The position numbers and the translations under genes are program-made. Source: Anagrus nilaparvatae (lineage: Eukaryota; Arthropoda; Insecta; Hymenoptera; Mymaridae). Taken from it: 64,000 nt of DNA. Location: NCBI GenBank assembly GCA_022575985.1, contig JAKSXM010000282.1:156549-220548 (forward strand), written 5' to 3'. The notes below the pieces were generated by a model. It made no database searches and was not told where the DNA came from. It saw nothing but the letters and a program-made list of their open reading frames with translations. This document shows positions 34,901 to 47,044 of the stretch, in pieces (position 1 is the stretch's first letter; each line of letters opens with the position of its first letter).

Positions 34901-36862
34901 ACGATACGTGAATTTTTTTTTGATGAATTTGATAGAGCACGTGATGAATATATGGATCAATGTAATTTAAAGTTACATAATTTGAATGATAATAAATTAC
35001 CAAATGAGCCATATTTTTTAAATCCTAAGTATCAAAAATTAAATCAAAATTTACAAGCTGAACAATCTAGACAAATTTCAAATAATCAAAATAATTTATC
35101 AACAACTGATTCTAAAAGAAATTCAAATATTGAAGATGAGGCTAACCAAAGTAATAAGGATTTAAATGTAAATAATGATTTACCAGCTGAACAATCTAAA
35201 AGAACTTCTAAAATTCCAAGTATTAATAATGAGTTACCAGTTGAACAATCTAAAAGAAACTCTAAAATTTCAGGTGTAAATAAAGATTTACCTGCTGAAC
35301 AATCTAACAGAAACTCAAAAGTTCAAAATGAATTACCAGCTGAACAATCTAAAAGAAATTCTAAAATTTCAGATGTAAATAAAGATTCACCTGCTGAACA
35401 ATCTAAACGAAATTCTAAAATTTCGAGTGCAACTAACAATGTACCAATTGAACAATCTAAAAAAAGCTCAAAAGTTCAAAATGATTCACCAGCTGAACAA
35501 CCTAAACGAAATTCTAAAATTCCAAGTATAAAAAGTGATGCTAAATCTACTAAATCTGGCCGCGAATCTAAGCATTCAAGTGTAACTAAGGATAAACCAA
35601 TTGAACAACCTGCCAATAATCAAGAATCAAAAAATGAAACTGATGAAAAAGATTTAAATTTAAAAAAACAGCCCTCAAATAGTTCTTCAAAATGCAGTTT
35701 ATTCTAAAACAAAATTTTGTTAAAATTCGTAAAAATAAAAAAAATTACACTGTAAAAAAATAAATAACAGAATATATTGTAACAAAAAAGTATTTAATTT
35801 TTCGTTTAATAAATGTTTTAATTGTCTTTCCTTTTATGATGCACGTAAAATACAAAACTTTAAATATAAGATGAGGCATTTAAATTCTTTTAACCTTATT
35901 ATATAAATTTTTCTAACCTATCTTAAATACTTAATTAAAAAAAAATGATTTTTTAAAAATATTTTCTATATTTACAGCTCATAGTGGGCTTGGTAATGAT
36001 ATCATTGGCTAGGAGCCAACGTTATCAAGCAGTTTTACCAGAGGATGGCCAATATTTCAGTGAATTATATGAATACGAACCAGAAAGTCGGCCAGTTCAA
36101 CCAACAGCGCGTAGTTATGGTTCAACTCCAGCAGAAAGACAAGCAACAGGGCAAAAACAACCACCAGTAGCAATTTTAAAACAAATAAACAGACACAATG
36201 AAGATGGTTCTTACACGTATGGTTTTGAAGGAGCTGATGGTTCTTTTAAAATTGAAACAAAATCTCCAAATGGCGATGTTAAGGGAAAATATGGATTCGT
36301 TGACGATGGCGGAAAAGTTCGTGTAGTTGAGTATGGTGCTGATAAATTTGGATTCCAGCCATCTGGTGACGGAATCACCGTAGCCCCACCAACTTTAGTA
36401 GATGAAACAACAGGAAAAGATGCTTTAAATGATAACTATGATAATTATCAACAACAACCAGCACCAAGACCAATTCCAGCAGCTGCACCAAGACCTTTAG
36501 CTGCACCTAGGGGACAACCAGCTTATCAACCACAATACCAAACCGCACATCCTCACACACAAGCAATATATGCTAAGCCATCCTTAAATAAACAAGCCCT
36601 TTTTGAATCAATTGGCAGACCATCTTTAGCAGCTTTACAATCACAATTAATACAACCATCGTATTCGTATGCTGACCAACCAGCTTACAAAACTGGACCA
36701 GTACAATTCAATCCAGCACCAGTACAAGAAGCAAGGCCACAACCACAACCTAGAGGAGGACCAAGTCCAGCTCATGGACTTTTAGATCAATTAGCAAGAG
36801 ATTATGCTTTACCACAAAATGCAGCAGCGCCGTTGCACGATATTAGTTTTGGATATTATTAG
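31975..36862 (+). CDS. Cpr97Ea-like: cuticular protein, RR/CPR family (Cpr97Ea-like), two exons
   Basis: Exon 2 (35978-36862) follows a TTTACAG acceptor and opens in frame with LIVGLVMISLARS, a signal peptide lacking its start. The best start is 31975-31992, six codons (MRYLGT) ending at a strong GTACGT donor with the right phase. Together they give MRYLGTLIVGLVMISLARSQ and a 300-aa secreted protein. The chitin-binding Rebers-Riddiford domain is at residues ~79-138 (HNEDGSYTYGFEGADGSFKI, then GKYGFVDDGGKVRVVEYGAD and GFQPSG). PVAILKQINRHNEDGSY and ITVAPPTLVDET are hallmarks of the Cpr97Ea type as I remember it. The rest is Pro/Ala/Gln-rich with Tyr, probably cross-linked in cuticle. An alternative first exon, ATGATGCAC at 35836-35844, has a weaker donor. 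Under the preferred model the 4-kb intron contains another ORF on the same strand. Confidence 0.85.
33688..33790. mobile_element. possible pogo-type terminus or fragment
   Basis: TTACTGGAACCTCGATTATC followed by CGGG resembles the terminal repeats of pogo/Tigger elements, which often read CAGTGGAACC(T/C)CGAT. The GATCCGGATTACTGAAAA segment 40 bp further on may be part of the same fragment. No partner repeat was found nearby, so this is weak. Confidence 0.25.
34778..35707 (+). CDS. unknown 309-aa protein: N-terminal hydrophobic segment, Ser/Lys repeats, C-terminal CaaX box
   Basis: Single exon, start in AAACATG context, AATAAA within 60 bp of the stop. Residues 1-25 are mixed, 26-43 form a hydrophobic segment (ILFNVVQLIFFYFIGKTI), and 44-90 are charged and Tyr/Asn-rich. 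Residues 135-254 hold seven copies of a (L/S)PAEQSKRNSKI-type unit. Unit lengths run 18-18-15, 18-18-15, 18, so a 51-residue block has been duplicated. Each unit carries (K/N)(R/K)xS, a plausible basophilic-kinase (PKA-like) site. The last four residues are CSLF after a Ser-rich linker, matching a CaaX prenylation signal, with Phe favouring geranylgeranylation. A membrane anchor at both ends is suggested. No family recognised. It lies in the inferred intron of the cuticular protein gene, 270 bp before its second exon. Low-complexity codons (AAT, AAA, TCA) match the AT-rich genome. Confidence 0.7.
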   Translation: MFRDICPNGNFGTLLSLWKILWPPEILFNVVQLIFFYFIGKTIREFFFDEFDRARDEYMDQCNLKLHNLNDNKLPNEPYFLNPKYQKLNQNLQAEQSRQISNNQNNLSTTDSKRNSNIEDEANQSNKDLNVNNDLPAEQSKRTSKIPSINNELPVEQSKRNSKISGVNKDLPAEQSNRNSKVQNELPAEQSKRNSKISDVNKDSPAEQSKRNSKISSATNNVPIEQSKKSSKVQNDSPAEQPKRNSKIPSIKSDAKSTKSGRESKHSSVTKDKPIEQPANNQESKNETDEKDLNLKKQPSNSSSKCSLF

Positions 36863-36869
36863 ATTTTTA

Positions 36870-39430
36870 CAAGTTTTATTTTTTAAATTATGTTAGTTTT
36901 TTTTTTTTTTATATAAGACCAAAAACACGATTTCGTGTAATGAGATTATTATTTTTGTAATATTATTATTATTTTTATTATTATTAATATTATTATTATT
37001 TATATTAAAATTCTAGTTTTTTTTATTAAATTTATGCTACACAATATCTGACAACTGGGGTTAATCAAGAAAAAGAATAAAAAAAATTTTTAAATGATGC
37101 AAAATTACAAAGTTCTTTGTAATAAATAAGGATTGTTTTTTTATACATTGTTTCGTGCTGAATGGTTATAAATATATAAATAAAGGAACGGTGCGAAATT
37201 ATAGTTGGACTTTCACTCTCTCGGGACAAGTCGAGTGCAATTGCGTTACTGTATATACGATCGACTCGTTTTAAGATTGATTATATTTTACCGATGGAAT
37301 CTCAATACCCTAGACGGACGATGATGTAATGAAAAACTATGTAATTACTAATATAATGGGTATAAGATTTAAATGTAATAGTATTTTTATGTTTATTTCT
37401 TTTTTTTTAATAAATAAAAGTACATTGTAAAGCATAACTTTTTTTATGATTAGAAATCGTTGAAATTAATGAAAATTTATAGAATAAGAGAATTTAGTGC
37501 CAAAAATAAGTTTGAAAATTTTATTGTAAATTCGAAATATTTTGGAACTGCAGTGTTGAGACCCAGTAAATAAAAAATTATCAAGCATAAATTTAAGGAA
37601 AAAAAAATTTTCCAATTAATAATTTTACATAAGTCAATGAGCTTGTCTATTTTTTTTTTTGTACATGTTGTTATAAAATATGTAAATTGTAATAATAATG
37701 AAAGAGAAAGTCACATACTCTTTTTTTATATGCTATTACATAAATATATATAAGTTTTTATCGGAAATGATATAGGGAAAAAAAATATATAAAAAAAATT
37801 AATTTATGTATCATGTGATTTGTTGATAAAATTATCAAATTTTCATTAATATTTATTAATTTTAAGCTTTAAATGTAAGAGATAAATAAAAAATCGTTAA
37901 TTTATACTAACCATTTTTTGTAATTTTAAGTAATTTGAATGTCAACGATTTATTGTTGGTGTTTTAACGTTTTATTCACGTACATTTTTTATATTTAAGT
38001 TTTTTTTTTTGAATAAATATATTTTTATTGATTATTGAATATGAAAATATACTTTGGAGAAATAAAATTACAAATTTTACTGAATTTTTGAATTTTTGTA
38101 TACTTTTTTTTGTTGTTAAACTTAAAAATTATAATAGATATTAGTAGAAAATTTACTAAAAGTTTGATATCATTGAATTTTCCTTGATTCTTTTCATTTT
38201 TGTATTTAAAAAAATTTTCTACCAAAAACAAAAATTTGAATATTCTGTACTAATTCTGATGTTTCTTTTAGCTTGATAGAATAAGAAATTAAAAAATAAA
38301 ATAAAAAACGAACAGGATTAGAAAATTTTGTATCATCATTTTTTACCAAATACAAAGTCTTAGCACATTGATTGACAATATGAAAAGAAAAAGATTATTT
38401 CTTAAAATTTAATTTTTCAATGCAGAATCACAAATTAACAAAAAATTTGAAAACAGGAATATAAAATTTTAGAGGAAACTATTGGGTCCAAATTTCGCTT
38501 TCTTATTACACAACGTATTACATATTTTTTAAAATGGTTATAAATATTTTTTACGGTTTAAGTCATTGGAATTTATAAAAAGGTAATAATTTAAATATTA
38601 AACTCAATCATATTTCAATTAATTATTATATACACGCGGAATAGATTTTACAATATGAGAAAGGAGTCAGGGCGTGGTCTAATTTTTTTATTTTAAATAA
38701 AAATCAAGTTACAGGTAATGCCATGCATTTGCAACGCACATTAAATTATACGGACTTGAAAAAAAAACTTTCTATGCAGAAAAGACATGTTTCTACGTAT
38801 ATATAGCCCTGACAATTATATTTTTTTTATATTTTCTTTTTTCATCAAAGTTACTGATAAGAAAATAAAAGAATGGAAAAATCTATAACAATATAAACAA
38901 TTGTACCTATTTAATCAATATTATATACTTGGGTACTAATAAATTATCCTAGTGGTTGAACAAAAAAATTTCATATTTTACAATTATTTATTAAAATGAG
39001 TAGCCATTTAGCAACAAATGAGATTCCTAAAGTTATAGATCATTTTAATGACCTCTGAGAATTGCCAACGAGTAAATGAAAATAACATTGTGATCATAAC
39101 AACCCGACGAAATGTCTAGAGATCTCTAGAGATCTCCTATTTTGTAAAGTCGTCGTAACATTGAGTCCTGCGTTTCTAGCCTCAGAAGACGCGTTATTAA
39201 GGGTTACGTATTAACAAGGGGAGATCGAAATATTTGGGATGCCAAATTAAAATCTATAGTTATGGATTTACTTCTGTTTATCCCTACCCTGTTGAATACA
39301 ATCTTTGCATATCCACCAATGTATAAAGGAATGAGTCTAAATAGTAAAAATTTGGAAAAGTAGCAGATTTCCATAAAAGTAGCATAGGATAAGCGTGATT
39401 TAAAAAAATAAATTCTTAAATTTGGACATG
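36870..39430. other. cuticular gene 3' region and AT-rich DNA, no further gene seen
   Basis: The 3' UTR of the cuticular protein gene probably ends at one of the AATAAA sites near 37175 or 37410. A less AT-rich patch at 37190-37330 (ACTCTCTCGGGACAAGTCGA) shows no frame. Near 39105-39150 the motif CCCGACGAAATG with AGATCTCTAGAGATCTC is a small solo fragment of the GATC-rich foldback family described below. Confidence 0.5.
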
Positions 39431-39444
39431 CCGCCGTTCATTGC

Positions 39445-39735
39445 TTAAAGTGGGCTTAATAGATTTACAGAGTTGAAAAGGCAAATGAGAATAAATAAAT
39501 ACTCCCGTTTCCATGAAATTCTTGATAGTTGACCAGCATGAAGTGTGGCTGATATGCTGGAGATGTATGGTGCGCTGATTGATGGTATTGCACGTTGCTT
39601 ATTTGTCGCTGTGGTCTCGTCGAACTCTACTTTGAGCAAGGGAACGTTATTTATTTGGTTCTCTAGGATCACTTGTTTACCTAGTTTCCATAAGCCATCG
39701 ATGTCTTTGAATTTCATGATTGTGAATAGAAAGCT
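39445..39735 (-). pseudogene. older reading frame interrupted by the foldback element
   Basis: A minus-strand frame with balanced composition (MKFKDIDGLWKLGKQVILEN; ISAPYISSISATLHAGQLS) and higher GC than its surroundings. Its upstream end runs straight into the left terminus of the foldback element at 39737. On the other side of that element, at 47634-47690, the minus strand is open in the matching frame (WILNLGEEEYYT) once the element and one TT duplication are discounted. So a coding stretch of at least 90-100 codons was split. The downstream end passes into a repeat related to 49.75 kb. I do not recognise the protein; it may be a transposon gene or a host exon. Confidence 0.45.
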
Positions 39736-39749
39736 TCCCGACGAATTTT

Positions 39750-39925
39750 CGATAGATCTCTTTAGATCTCTAGAGATCTCTAGAGATCAAAAGAGATCTC
39801 CGGAGATCTCTAGAGATCTAAATAGATCGAAAAATTGGGGAGATCTAAAGAGATCTCCGGAGATCACTTTTGATCTCTAGAGAGATTAAATATTTATCTC
39901 TAAAGAGATCTTGAGAGATCTGCGG
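39750..39925. repeat. GATC-palindrome cluster, left end of outer copy
   Basis: Overlapping short palindromes such as AGATCTCTAGAGATCT and AGATCTCCGGAGATCT separated by AAAAG, AAATAG or TTTAG. About one GATC every 10-12 bp. Compared with the inner copy it has lost one block near 39880 by local rearrangement. Confidence 0.85.
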
Positions 39926-40364
39926 AATGAAAAAAAAAATTAGGAAAATTTTTAAATGTCATTTAAAATCATTAAATGAAGGTATTAAAGGATAATTTGA
40001 TTTTTTTTATGCCTTTTGAATAATTTCAAGGAAATAGGACCTGGACAATGAATAAAAAATGTCAAAGTACTTAAATATGTATAATTTTATTAACAACATA
40101 TTATTTAAAGTTTTTGGTATTTAATAGGTATTTAACATCTTTCAGTTTTAAATTTGAACTGTTTTTTCACTCTTTTTTTCAACATTTTAATAAAGATAAA
40201 AAACTTGAAATTTTTAATTTCATCAAAATGACAAAAAAAACCGTATGGTGGGGTGTTTTCTACAATAAAAAATGTCTACGAATTTCCTATCCGGACCTTC
40301 TATCCAGCTACTTTAAGCATTTGCTGTCAATATTTTCATATTTTCAATATTGTCTTGATTTTTA

Positions 40365-41170
40365 TAATGGATTTCCTTAAAATTATGACCCTGAAAAACG
40401 ACAAAACTCGATTTTTCTCATATAAGGCGTAGTCGAATTTCTGGGGGAAAAATATACAAGAGCCTCTTATAAATAATATTCAGAAAAACATATTTTGAAA
40501 ACTGATAACCTTTTATAATGGATTTCCTCAAAATTGGGACCCTGAAACACGACAAAAATCGATTTTTCTCATATAAGAAGTGGTCAAAAGCTAAATGGTA
40601 AAAAATAAATGGTTTGATCGGATTTCTGGGGAAAAAATACATAAGTTCCTTTAGTAAATAATATTCTGAAAAATTTATTTTGTAAACTATTATACTTTTA
40701 TGATTGATTCCCTTAAAATTGGGACACCAAAACATGACAAAAGTCGATTTTTCTCATATAAGAAGTGGTAAAAAGCTAAAATAAATAAATGGTTTCATAG
40801 GATTTATGGGAAAAAAGTATACAAGACCTTCTTTTAAATAATAATCAGAAAAACTTATTTTGAAAACTGCTAACTTTTTATAATAGATTTCCTTAAAATT
40901 GGGACCCCAAACCAATAAAATCGATTTTTCTCCTATAAAACGTGGTCAAAAGCTAAAATAAATGGTTCCATCGAATTCTTAGGGAAGAAATAGACAAGTC
41001 CCTCTTGTAAATAATACACAGAAAAATTTATTCAGAAAACTACAAAACTTTTAAAATTGGTCCCCTTGAAATTTGGACCCTAAAAGGCAACGAAAATCGA
41101 TTTTTCTCCTATAAAACGTGGTCAAAAACTAAAATAAATGGTTTCATCGGATTGCTGGGGAAAAAATACT
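40365..41170 (+). repeat. ~170-bp tandem repeats, five copies (outer element)
   Basis: Each unit contains TTTTATAATGGATTTCCTTA, AAATTGGGACCCTGAAA, CGATTTTTCTCATATAA and a GGATTTCTGGGGAAAAAATA block. CGATTTTTCTC recurs near 40408, 40560, 40746, 40922 and 41099. Units are diverged from each other, but each matches its counterpart in the inner copy (45385-46200) closely, so the array existed before the two elements separated. Confidence 0.8.
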
Positions 41171-41389
41171 GAAATATATCAATTGGAACATAATTTTAAA
41201 CGTAATTTTAATCCACTCCCGAATAGAATCTAAGTTTGGAAGCCGTACCCGGGGAATTTTATTTTATTTCTGTCCAGATCTGATGAAGTCTGAATACCCA
41301 GATCTGATCAGATACGGATTTTGGCATTATATAGTTATATTTTCTTATATCTAAACGCATGCAATTTTCGAAAAAAAAAAAAAAAAAAA

Positions 41390-41461
41390 TAGCTCGAGCA
41401 GAGGATCGAACGCGAATTTTCAACTTACTAGTCTTGAACTTTACCGCTAGACCACCGCGGC
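41390..41461 (-). repeat. tRNA-derived SINE-like segment
   Basis: Read on the minus strand, GCCGCGGTGGTCTAGCGGTA carries a good A box (TGGTCTAGCGG) and CGTTCGATCC matches the B box, with the length (72 nt) and spacing of a tRNA. An anticodon-like stem TTCAA/TTGAA is visible but with a ten-base loop, and the acceptor stem is mostly unpaired. A T-run of about 19 follows on the transcribed strand and would act as a Pol III terminator. Best read as a tRNA relic or SINE head, not a working tRNA. Confidence 0.6.
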
Positions 41462-41689
41462 TTCGTTGTTTAAGGTTCATTATTCTTGTATAAGTACAAA
41501 AAATTATTTTTTATTTATACCAAGTAACATAAATAAATACATTAATTTTTTTTGTATTCAAATACTGAAAATTAAATGAAATGAAATTTTAAAAATACTA
41601 TTTCATTTTTTTATTACAATTTTTTCTTATTTCCTATTAAAGCCGTAAATATATTTTAAAAAACATTATGGAAATATTTCTGACAATTA

Positions 41690-43075
41690 TTAAAACTTAT
41701 TCATTATTTATAAAAATTTCAAGTAACTCTTTCAGAAAAATAAACGACAAATTACCTAATAATAGTTTTTCATTCCTACCGGACAACTATTAAGATTAAA
41801 TTTCCAGAAGTGAAATCAAAAACTAAAGTACTTAGAAAAATAATTTTTATTTACACTTCTTATAGTCAGCAATTAGAATTATTTCTGAAAGTTACAAGTA
41901 AAAATCTTATTTAGAAAAAAAGTTATGAAGAGTTAAAGTTAAATTTCATTGCTAACGGACAACTATTTTTGAGATTAAAAGTCCAGAAGTGAAAACCAAA
42001 ACTAAAATACTTAGTAAAATAATTTTTATTTACACTTCTTATAGTTAACAATTAGAAATATTCCTGAAAGTTACAAGTAAAAATCTTATTTAGAAAAAAA
42101 GTTATGAAGAGTTAAAGTTAAATTTCATTGCTAACGGACAACTATTTTTGAGATTAAAAGTCCAGAAGTGAAATCAAAAACTAAAATACTTAGAAAATTA
42201 ATTTATATTTACTCTTTTAATAGCCAACAATTAGAACTATTTCTGAAAATGTCAAGTCTTTATCTCAACTGGAAAAAAAAATTCCTTGTTTAGTATATCT
42301 TTGAAATTCAATTTTTTATTTACCGAGGAAAACTTGAAAAATGAAAGATTTTAAACTATATAGAAATAATTTTTCTTCTAGTTGAGAGGAAGACTTATAA
42401 TTTTCAGAAATAGTTCTAATTGTTGGCTATAAAAAGAATAAATACAAATCATTTTTCTAAGTATTTTAGTTTTTGATTTCACTTCTGGATATTTAATCTC
42501 AAAAATAGTTGTCCGTTAGCAATGAAATTTAACTTTAACTATTCATAATTTTTTTTCTATATAATATTTTGACTTGTAACTTTCAGAAATAATTCTAATA
42601 GTTAACTATAAGAAGTGTAAATAAAAATAATTTTTCTAAGTATTTTAGTTTTTGATTTCACTTCTAGATATTTAATCTCAAAAATAGTTGTCCGTTAGCA
42701 ATGAAATTTAACTTTAACTCTTATAGCTTTTTTTCTAAATAAGATTTTTACTTGTAACTTTCAGGAATAATTCTAATTGTTGACTATAAGAAGTGTAAAT
42801 AAAAATTATTTTTCTAAGTATTTTAGTTTTTCATTTCACTTCTGGACTTTTAATCTCAAAAATAGTTGCCCTGCTGGAATGAAATTTAACTTTAACTCTT
42901 CATAACTTTTTTTCTAAATAAGATTTTTACTTGTAACTTTCAGGAATAATTCTAATTGTTGACTATAAGAAGTGTAAATAAAAGTTATTTTTCTAAGTAC
43001 TTTAGTTTTTGATTTCACTTCTAAAAATTTAATCTCAAAAATAGCTATCCGCAGAGATGAAATTTTACTCTAAAG
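41690..43075. repeat. inverted arrays of a 178-bp unit (3 forward, 4 reverse)
   Basis: The tag GGACAACTATT recurs at about 41780, 41958 and 42136 on the plus strand and in reverse (ATAGTTGTCCG) near 42506, 42685, 42864 and 43044. Each unit includes AAGTGAAATCAAAAACTAAA and TTACACTTCTTATAG. The two arrays meet near 42300. Arms are 85-95% alike by eye. It is a foldback with tandem repeats in its arms, nested in the 2.9-kb element. Confidence 0.85.
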
Positions 43076-44749
43076 ATTTTAATTTAAAACTTTTTAAAGA
43101 AATGAATAATTTAATTTTAATGATTTAAATTATGGATATTTGATTATTTTTCTTTAAAAATATACCTTTTGTACCATTTTTTTTTTTTAATTTAAAAATT
43201 TTTAATTTAGATTAGAAAAAAATTTTAATTATTGTAAATTAAATAAATAAATATTATAATAATTTTTTTTAATTGTAATTTTCTAGCTCAAATTAATTCA
43301 AATAAATTTTTTTTGATATTAGATAATATGACTCAACGCTAATAAATTTGTCCTGATATAGTTGTATTATGTTCTTACCCATATAAAAGTAAGAGTCAAT
43401 CTCAGCAGATACGGTTTCGTGATTACATTTTTTTTCAGATATACCCAGATCGTGCCAAAATCCAGTTTAGTACATACTACAACGTATCACTCCATACTTG
43501 CTCAGTTTTGCCTTAATTAACTTATGCTTGATCTGATCACATTTTAAATCTATTTAGATCTGGGCAAATCATTTTTATAATTCCCCGGGTACTTAAAAGT
43601 CTGGCCCAGATCCGGCTTCCATATCTCGCCATACTTCGACAATATATCGTTTAATCAACTAAATTTATTTAACTGAAACTTTGTTATTTTACTAAAGAAA
43701 CTTTTTTTTTTTAATTTTAAACACTTTTCATGATAAAATTTATAAAATATTAAATTTTTATTAAAGAAAAAAAAAAGACGTAAAGTATAAACAAATATGC
43801 TTGTATTATAACCTAAAAAATAATGTATACAATTTTATAAAATAAATAACAATCTTAAAATTATTTATCCATAACACAAGCAGAAACAATAAAAATACAC
43901 GTTTTTACAAATGAATATTACTTAATTTAATAAAATATAATTAAATTTTTATCACCCATGTTGTTTATTTATATTTGTTTTATACGCTAAGTTCGGAATT
44001 ATAATAAATGCTGATCTGGCCCTGGTCCGGGTTCCATACCTGGCCGGATCTGGAAAGTATGGCTTCCGAACCGGACCGGAGCAGCCCATACTTGCAGATT
44101 CTATTCGGGCTGGAAAAACTGAAAGTTTTGAGAAAATCCCAATTTTAAGGAGGCCAAAAAAAAACTTTCGAGAGCTATCGTGGGCTCAAAAATCGATATT
44201 TTGGTTTAAATCCAACGAGAAACTTATTTTTTTTACTTATATTTTAAAGTTCTGCAGGCGCGTTAGGAATCCCGGATACTTCGAAAAAAAAAAAGCCAGT
44301 CTTATAAAAAAATTCAAATCATCATTATTCAAATTATGAAAATATTGACAGCAAACGCTTAAAGTAGCTAGATAGAAGGTCCGGATAGAAAATTCGTAGA
44401 CATTTTTTGTGTAGAAAAGACCCTAACATACAGTTTTTTTTGTCATTTTGATCGCATAATAAAACGCTTTCAGGTCACCGTGAGTTATATGAAATTATAA
44501 ATGAAATTATAAAATTTTTATTTTTTTTAGTAAATAAAATAAAAATGTGATAAAATTAAAAAAAAAATGTTTATTTTAGTTATTATATTGTTTTTATAAT
44601 TGTAAATCAAGTTTAAATTAAAAATTTCAAGTTTTTTATCTTTATTAAAATGTTGAAAAAAAGAGTGAAAAAACAGTTCAAATTTAAAACTGAAAGATGT
44701 TAAATACCTATTAAATACCAAAAACTTTAAATAATATCCCGACGAATTT

Positions 44750-44965
44750 TCGATAGATCTCTTTAGATCTCCAGAGATCAAACGAGATCTCTAGAGATCT
44801 CTAGAGATCAAAAGAGATCTCCGGAGATCTCTAGAGATCTAAATAGATCGAAAAATTGGGGAGATCTAAAGAGATCTCCGGAGATCACTTTTGATCTCTA
44901 GAGATCTCTAGAGATCCATTTTGATCTCTGGAGATCTAAAGAGATCTTGAGAGATCTGCGGAATG
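44750..44965. repeat. GATC-palindrome cluster, left end of inner copy
   Basis: About 20 GATC sites in ~215 bp arranged as AGATCTC(TAG or CGG)AGATC palindromes, ending at CTTGAGAGATCTGCGGAATG. This copy has the full-length pattern. Confidence 0.85.
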
Positions 44966-45384
44966 AAAAAAAAAATTAGGAAAATTTTTAAATGTCATTT
45001 AAAATCATTAAATGAAGGTATTAAAGGATAATTTGATTTTTTTTATGCCTTTTGAATAATTTCAAGGAAATAGGACCTGGTCAATGAATAAAAAATGTCA
45101 AAGTACTTAAATATGTATAATTTTATTAACAACATATTATTTAAAGTTTATGGTATTTAATAGGTATTTAACATCTTTCAGTTTTAAATTTCAACTGTTT
45201 TTTCACTCTTTTTTTCAACATTTTAATAAAGATAAAAAACTTGAAATTTTTAATTTCATCAAAATGACAAAAAAACCGTATGGTGGGGTGTTAAAAATGT
45301 CTACGAATTTCCTATCCGGACCTTCTATCCAGCTACTTTCAGCATTTGCTGTCAATATTTTCATATTTTCAATATTGTCTTGAT

Positions 45385-46200
45385 TTTTATAATGGATTTC
45401 CTTAAAATTATGACCCTGAAAAACGACAAAACTCGATTTTTCTCATATAAGGCGTAGTCGAATTTCTGGGGGAAAAATATACAAGAGCCTCTTGTAAATA
45501 ATATTCAAAAAAACATATTTTGAAAACTGATAACCTTTTATAATGGATTTCCTCAAAATTGGGACCCTGAAACACGACAAAAATCGACTTTTCTCATATC
45601 AGAAGTGGTCAAAAGCTAAATGGTAAAAAATAAATGGTTTGATCGGATTTCTGGGGAAAAAATGCATAAGTTCCTTAAGTAAATAATATTCAGAAAAATT
45701 TATTTTGTAAACTATTATACTTTTATGATTGATTCCCTTAAAATTGGGACACCAAAACAAGACAAAAGTCGATTTTTCTCATATAAGAAGTGGTCAAAAG
45801 CTAAAATAAATAAATGATTTCATAGGATTTATGGGAAAATAGTATACAAGACCTTCTTTTAAATAATAATCAGAAAAACTTATTTTGAAAACTGCTAACT
45901 TTTTATAATAGATTTCCTTAAAATTGGGACCCTAAAAACCAATAAAATCGATTTTTCTCCTATAAAGCGTGGTCAAAAGCTAAAATAAATGGTTCCATCG
46001 AATTCTTAGGGAAGAAATAGTCAAGTCCCTCTTGTTAATAATACACAGAAAAATTTATTCAGAAAACTACAAAACTTTTAAAATTGGTCCCCTTGAAATT
46101 TGGACCCTAAAAGGCAACGAAAATCGATTTTTCTCCTATAAAACGTGGTCAAAAAATAAAATAAATGGTTTCATCGGATTGCTAGGGAAAAAATACTGAA
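45385..46200 (+). repeat. ~170-bp tandem repeats, five copies (inner element)
   Basis: Orthologous to the array at 40365-41170 in the outer copy, with only scattered substitutions unit by unit (for example CAGAAGTGGTCAAAAG). Found on one side of the element only, so the foldback is asymmetric. Confidence 0.8.
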
Positions 46201-47044
46201 ATATATCAATTGGAACATAATTTTAAACGTAATTTTAATCCACTGGAAAAACTGAAAGTTTTGAGAAAATCCCAATTTTAAGGAGGCCAAAAAAAAACTT
46301 CCGAGAGCTATCGTGGGCTCAAAAATCGATATTTTGGTCTAAATCCAACGAGAAACTTATTTTTTTTACTTATATTTTAGAGTTCTGCAGGCGCGTTAGG
46401 AATCCCGGATACTTCGAAAAAAAAGCCAGTCTTATAAAAAAATTCAAATCATCATTATTCAAATTATGAAAATATTGACAGCAAACGCTTAAAGTAGTTA
46501 GATAGAAGGTCCGGATAGAAAATTCGTAGACATTTTTTAGTGTAGAAAAGACCCTAACATACAGTTTTTTTTGTCATTTTGATCGCATAATAAAACGCTT
46601 CCAGGTCACCGTGAGTTATATGAAATTATAAATGAAATTATAAAATTTTTATTTTTTTTAGTAAATAAAATAAAAATGTGATAAAATTAAAAAAAAAAAT
46701 GTTTATTTTAGTTATTATATTGTTTTTATAATTGTAAATCAAGTTTAAATTAAAAATTTCAAGTTTTTTATCTTTATTAAAATGTTGAAAAAAAGAGTGA
46801 AAAAACAGTTGAAATTTAAAACTGAAAGATGTTAAATACCTATTAAATACCATAAACTTTAAATAATATGTTGTTAATAAAATTATACATATTTAAGTAC
46901 TTTGACATTTTTTATTCATTGACCAGGTCCTATTTCCTTGAAATTATTCAAAAGGCATAAAAAAAATCAAATTATCCTTTAATACCTTCATTTAATGATT
47001 TTAAATGACATTTAAAAATTTTCCTAATTTTTTTTTTCATTCCG

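Larger units (their letters stand above)
41218..44109. mobile_element. second foldback family nested in the outer GATC element
   Basis: A 2.89-kb insert with 14-bp perfect ends CCCGAATAGAATCT / AGATTCTATTCGGG and CT on both sides (41216-41217, 44110-44111). The inner GATC copy at 46245 shows the uninterrupted target, AATCCACTGGAAAAACTG, which proves both ends and the 2-bp duplication. Further in, GGAAGCC...CCCGGG and CCAGATC blocks pair across the element. It holds a tRNA-like segment (41390-41461) and an inverted array of 178-bp units (41690-43075). No transposase frame. Confidence 0.88.

Noticed and set aside
40418..40735. Minus-strand 105-codon frame in the foldback element
   Set aside because: It runs across the ~170-bp tandem repeats and repeats itself (FYHLAFDHF-type segments) as a by-product of the array; not conserved as a frame in the sister copy.
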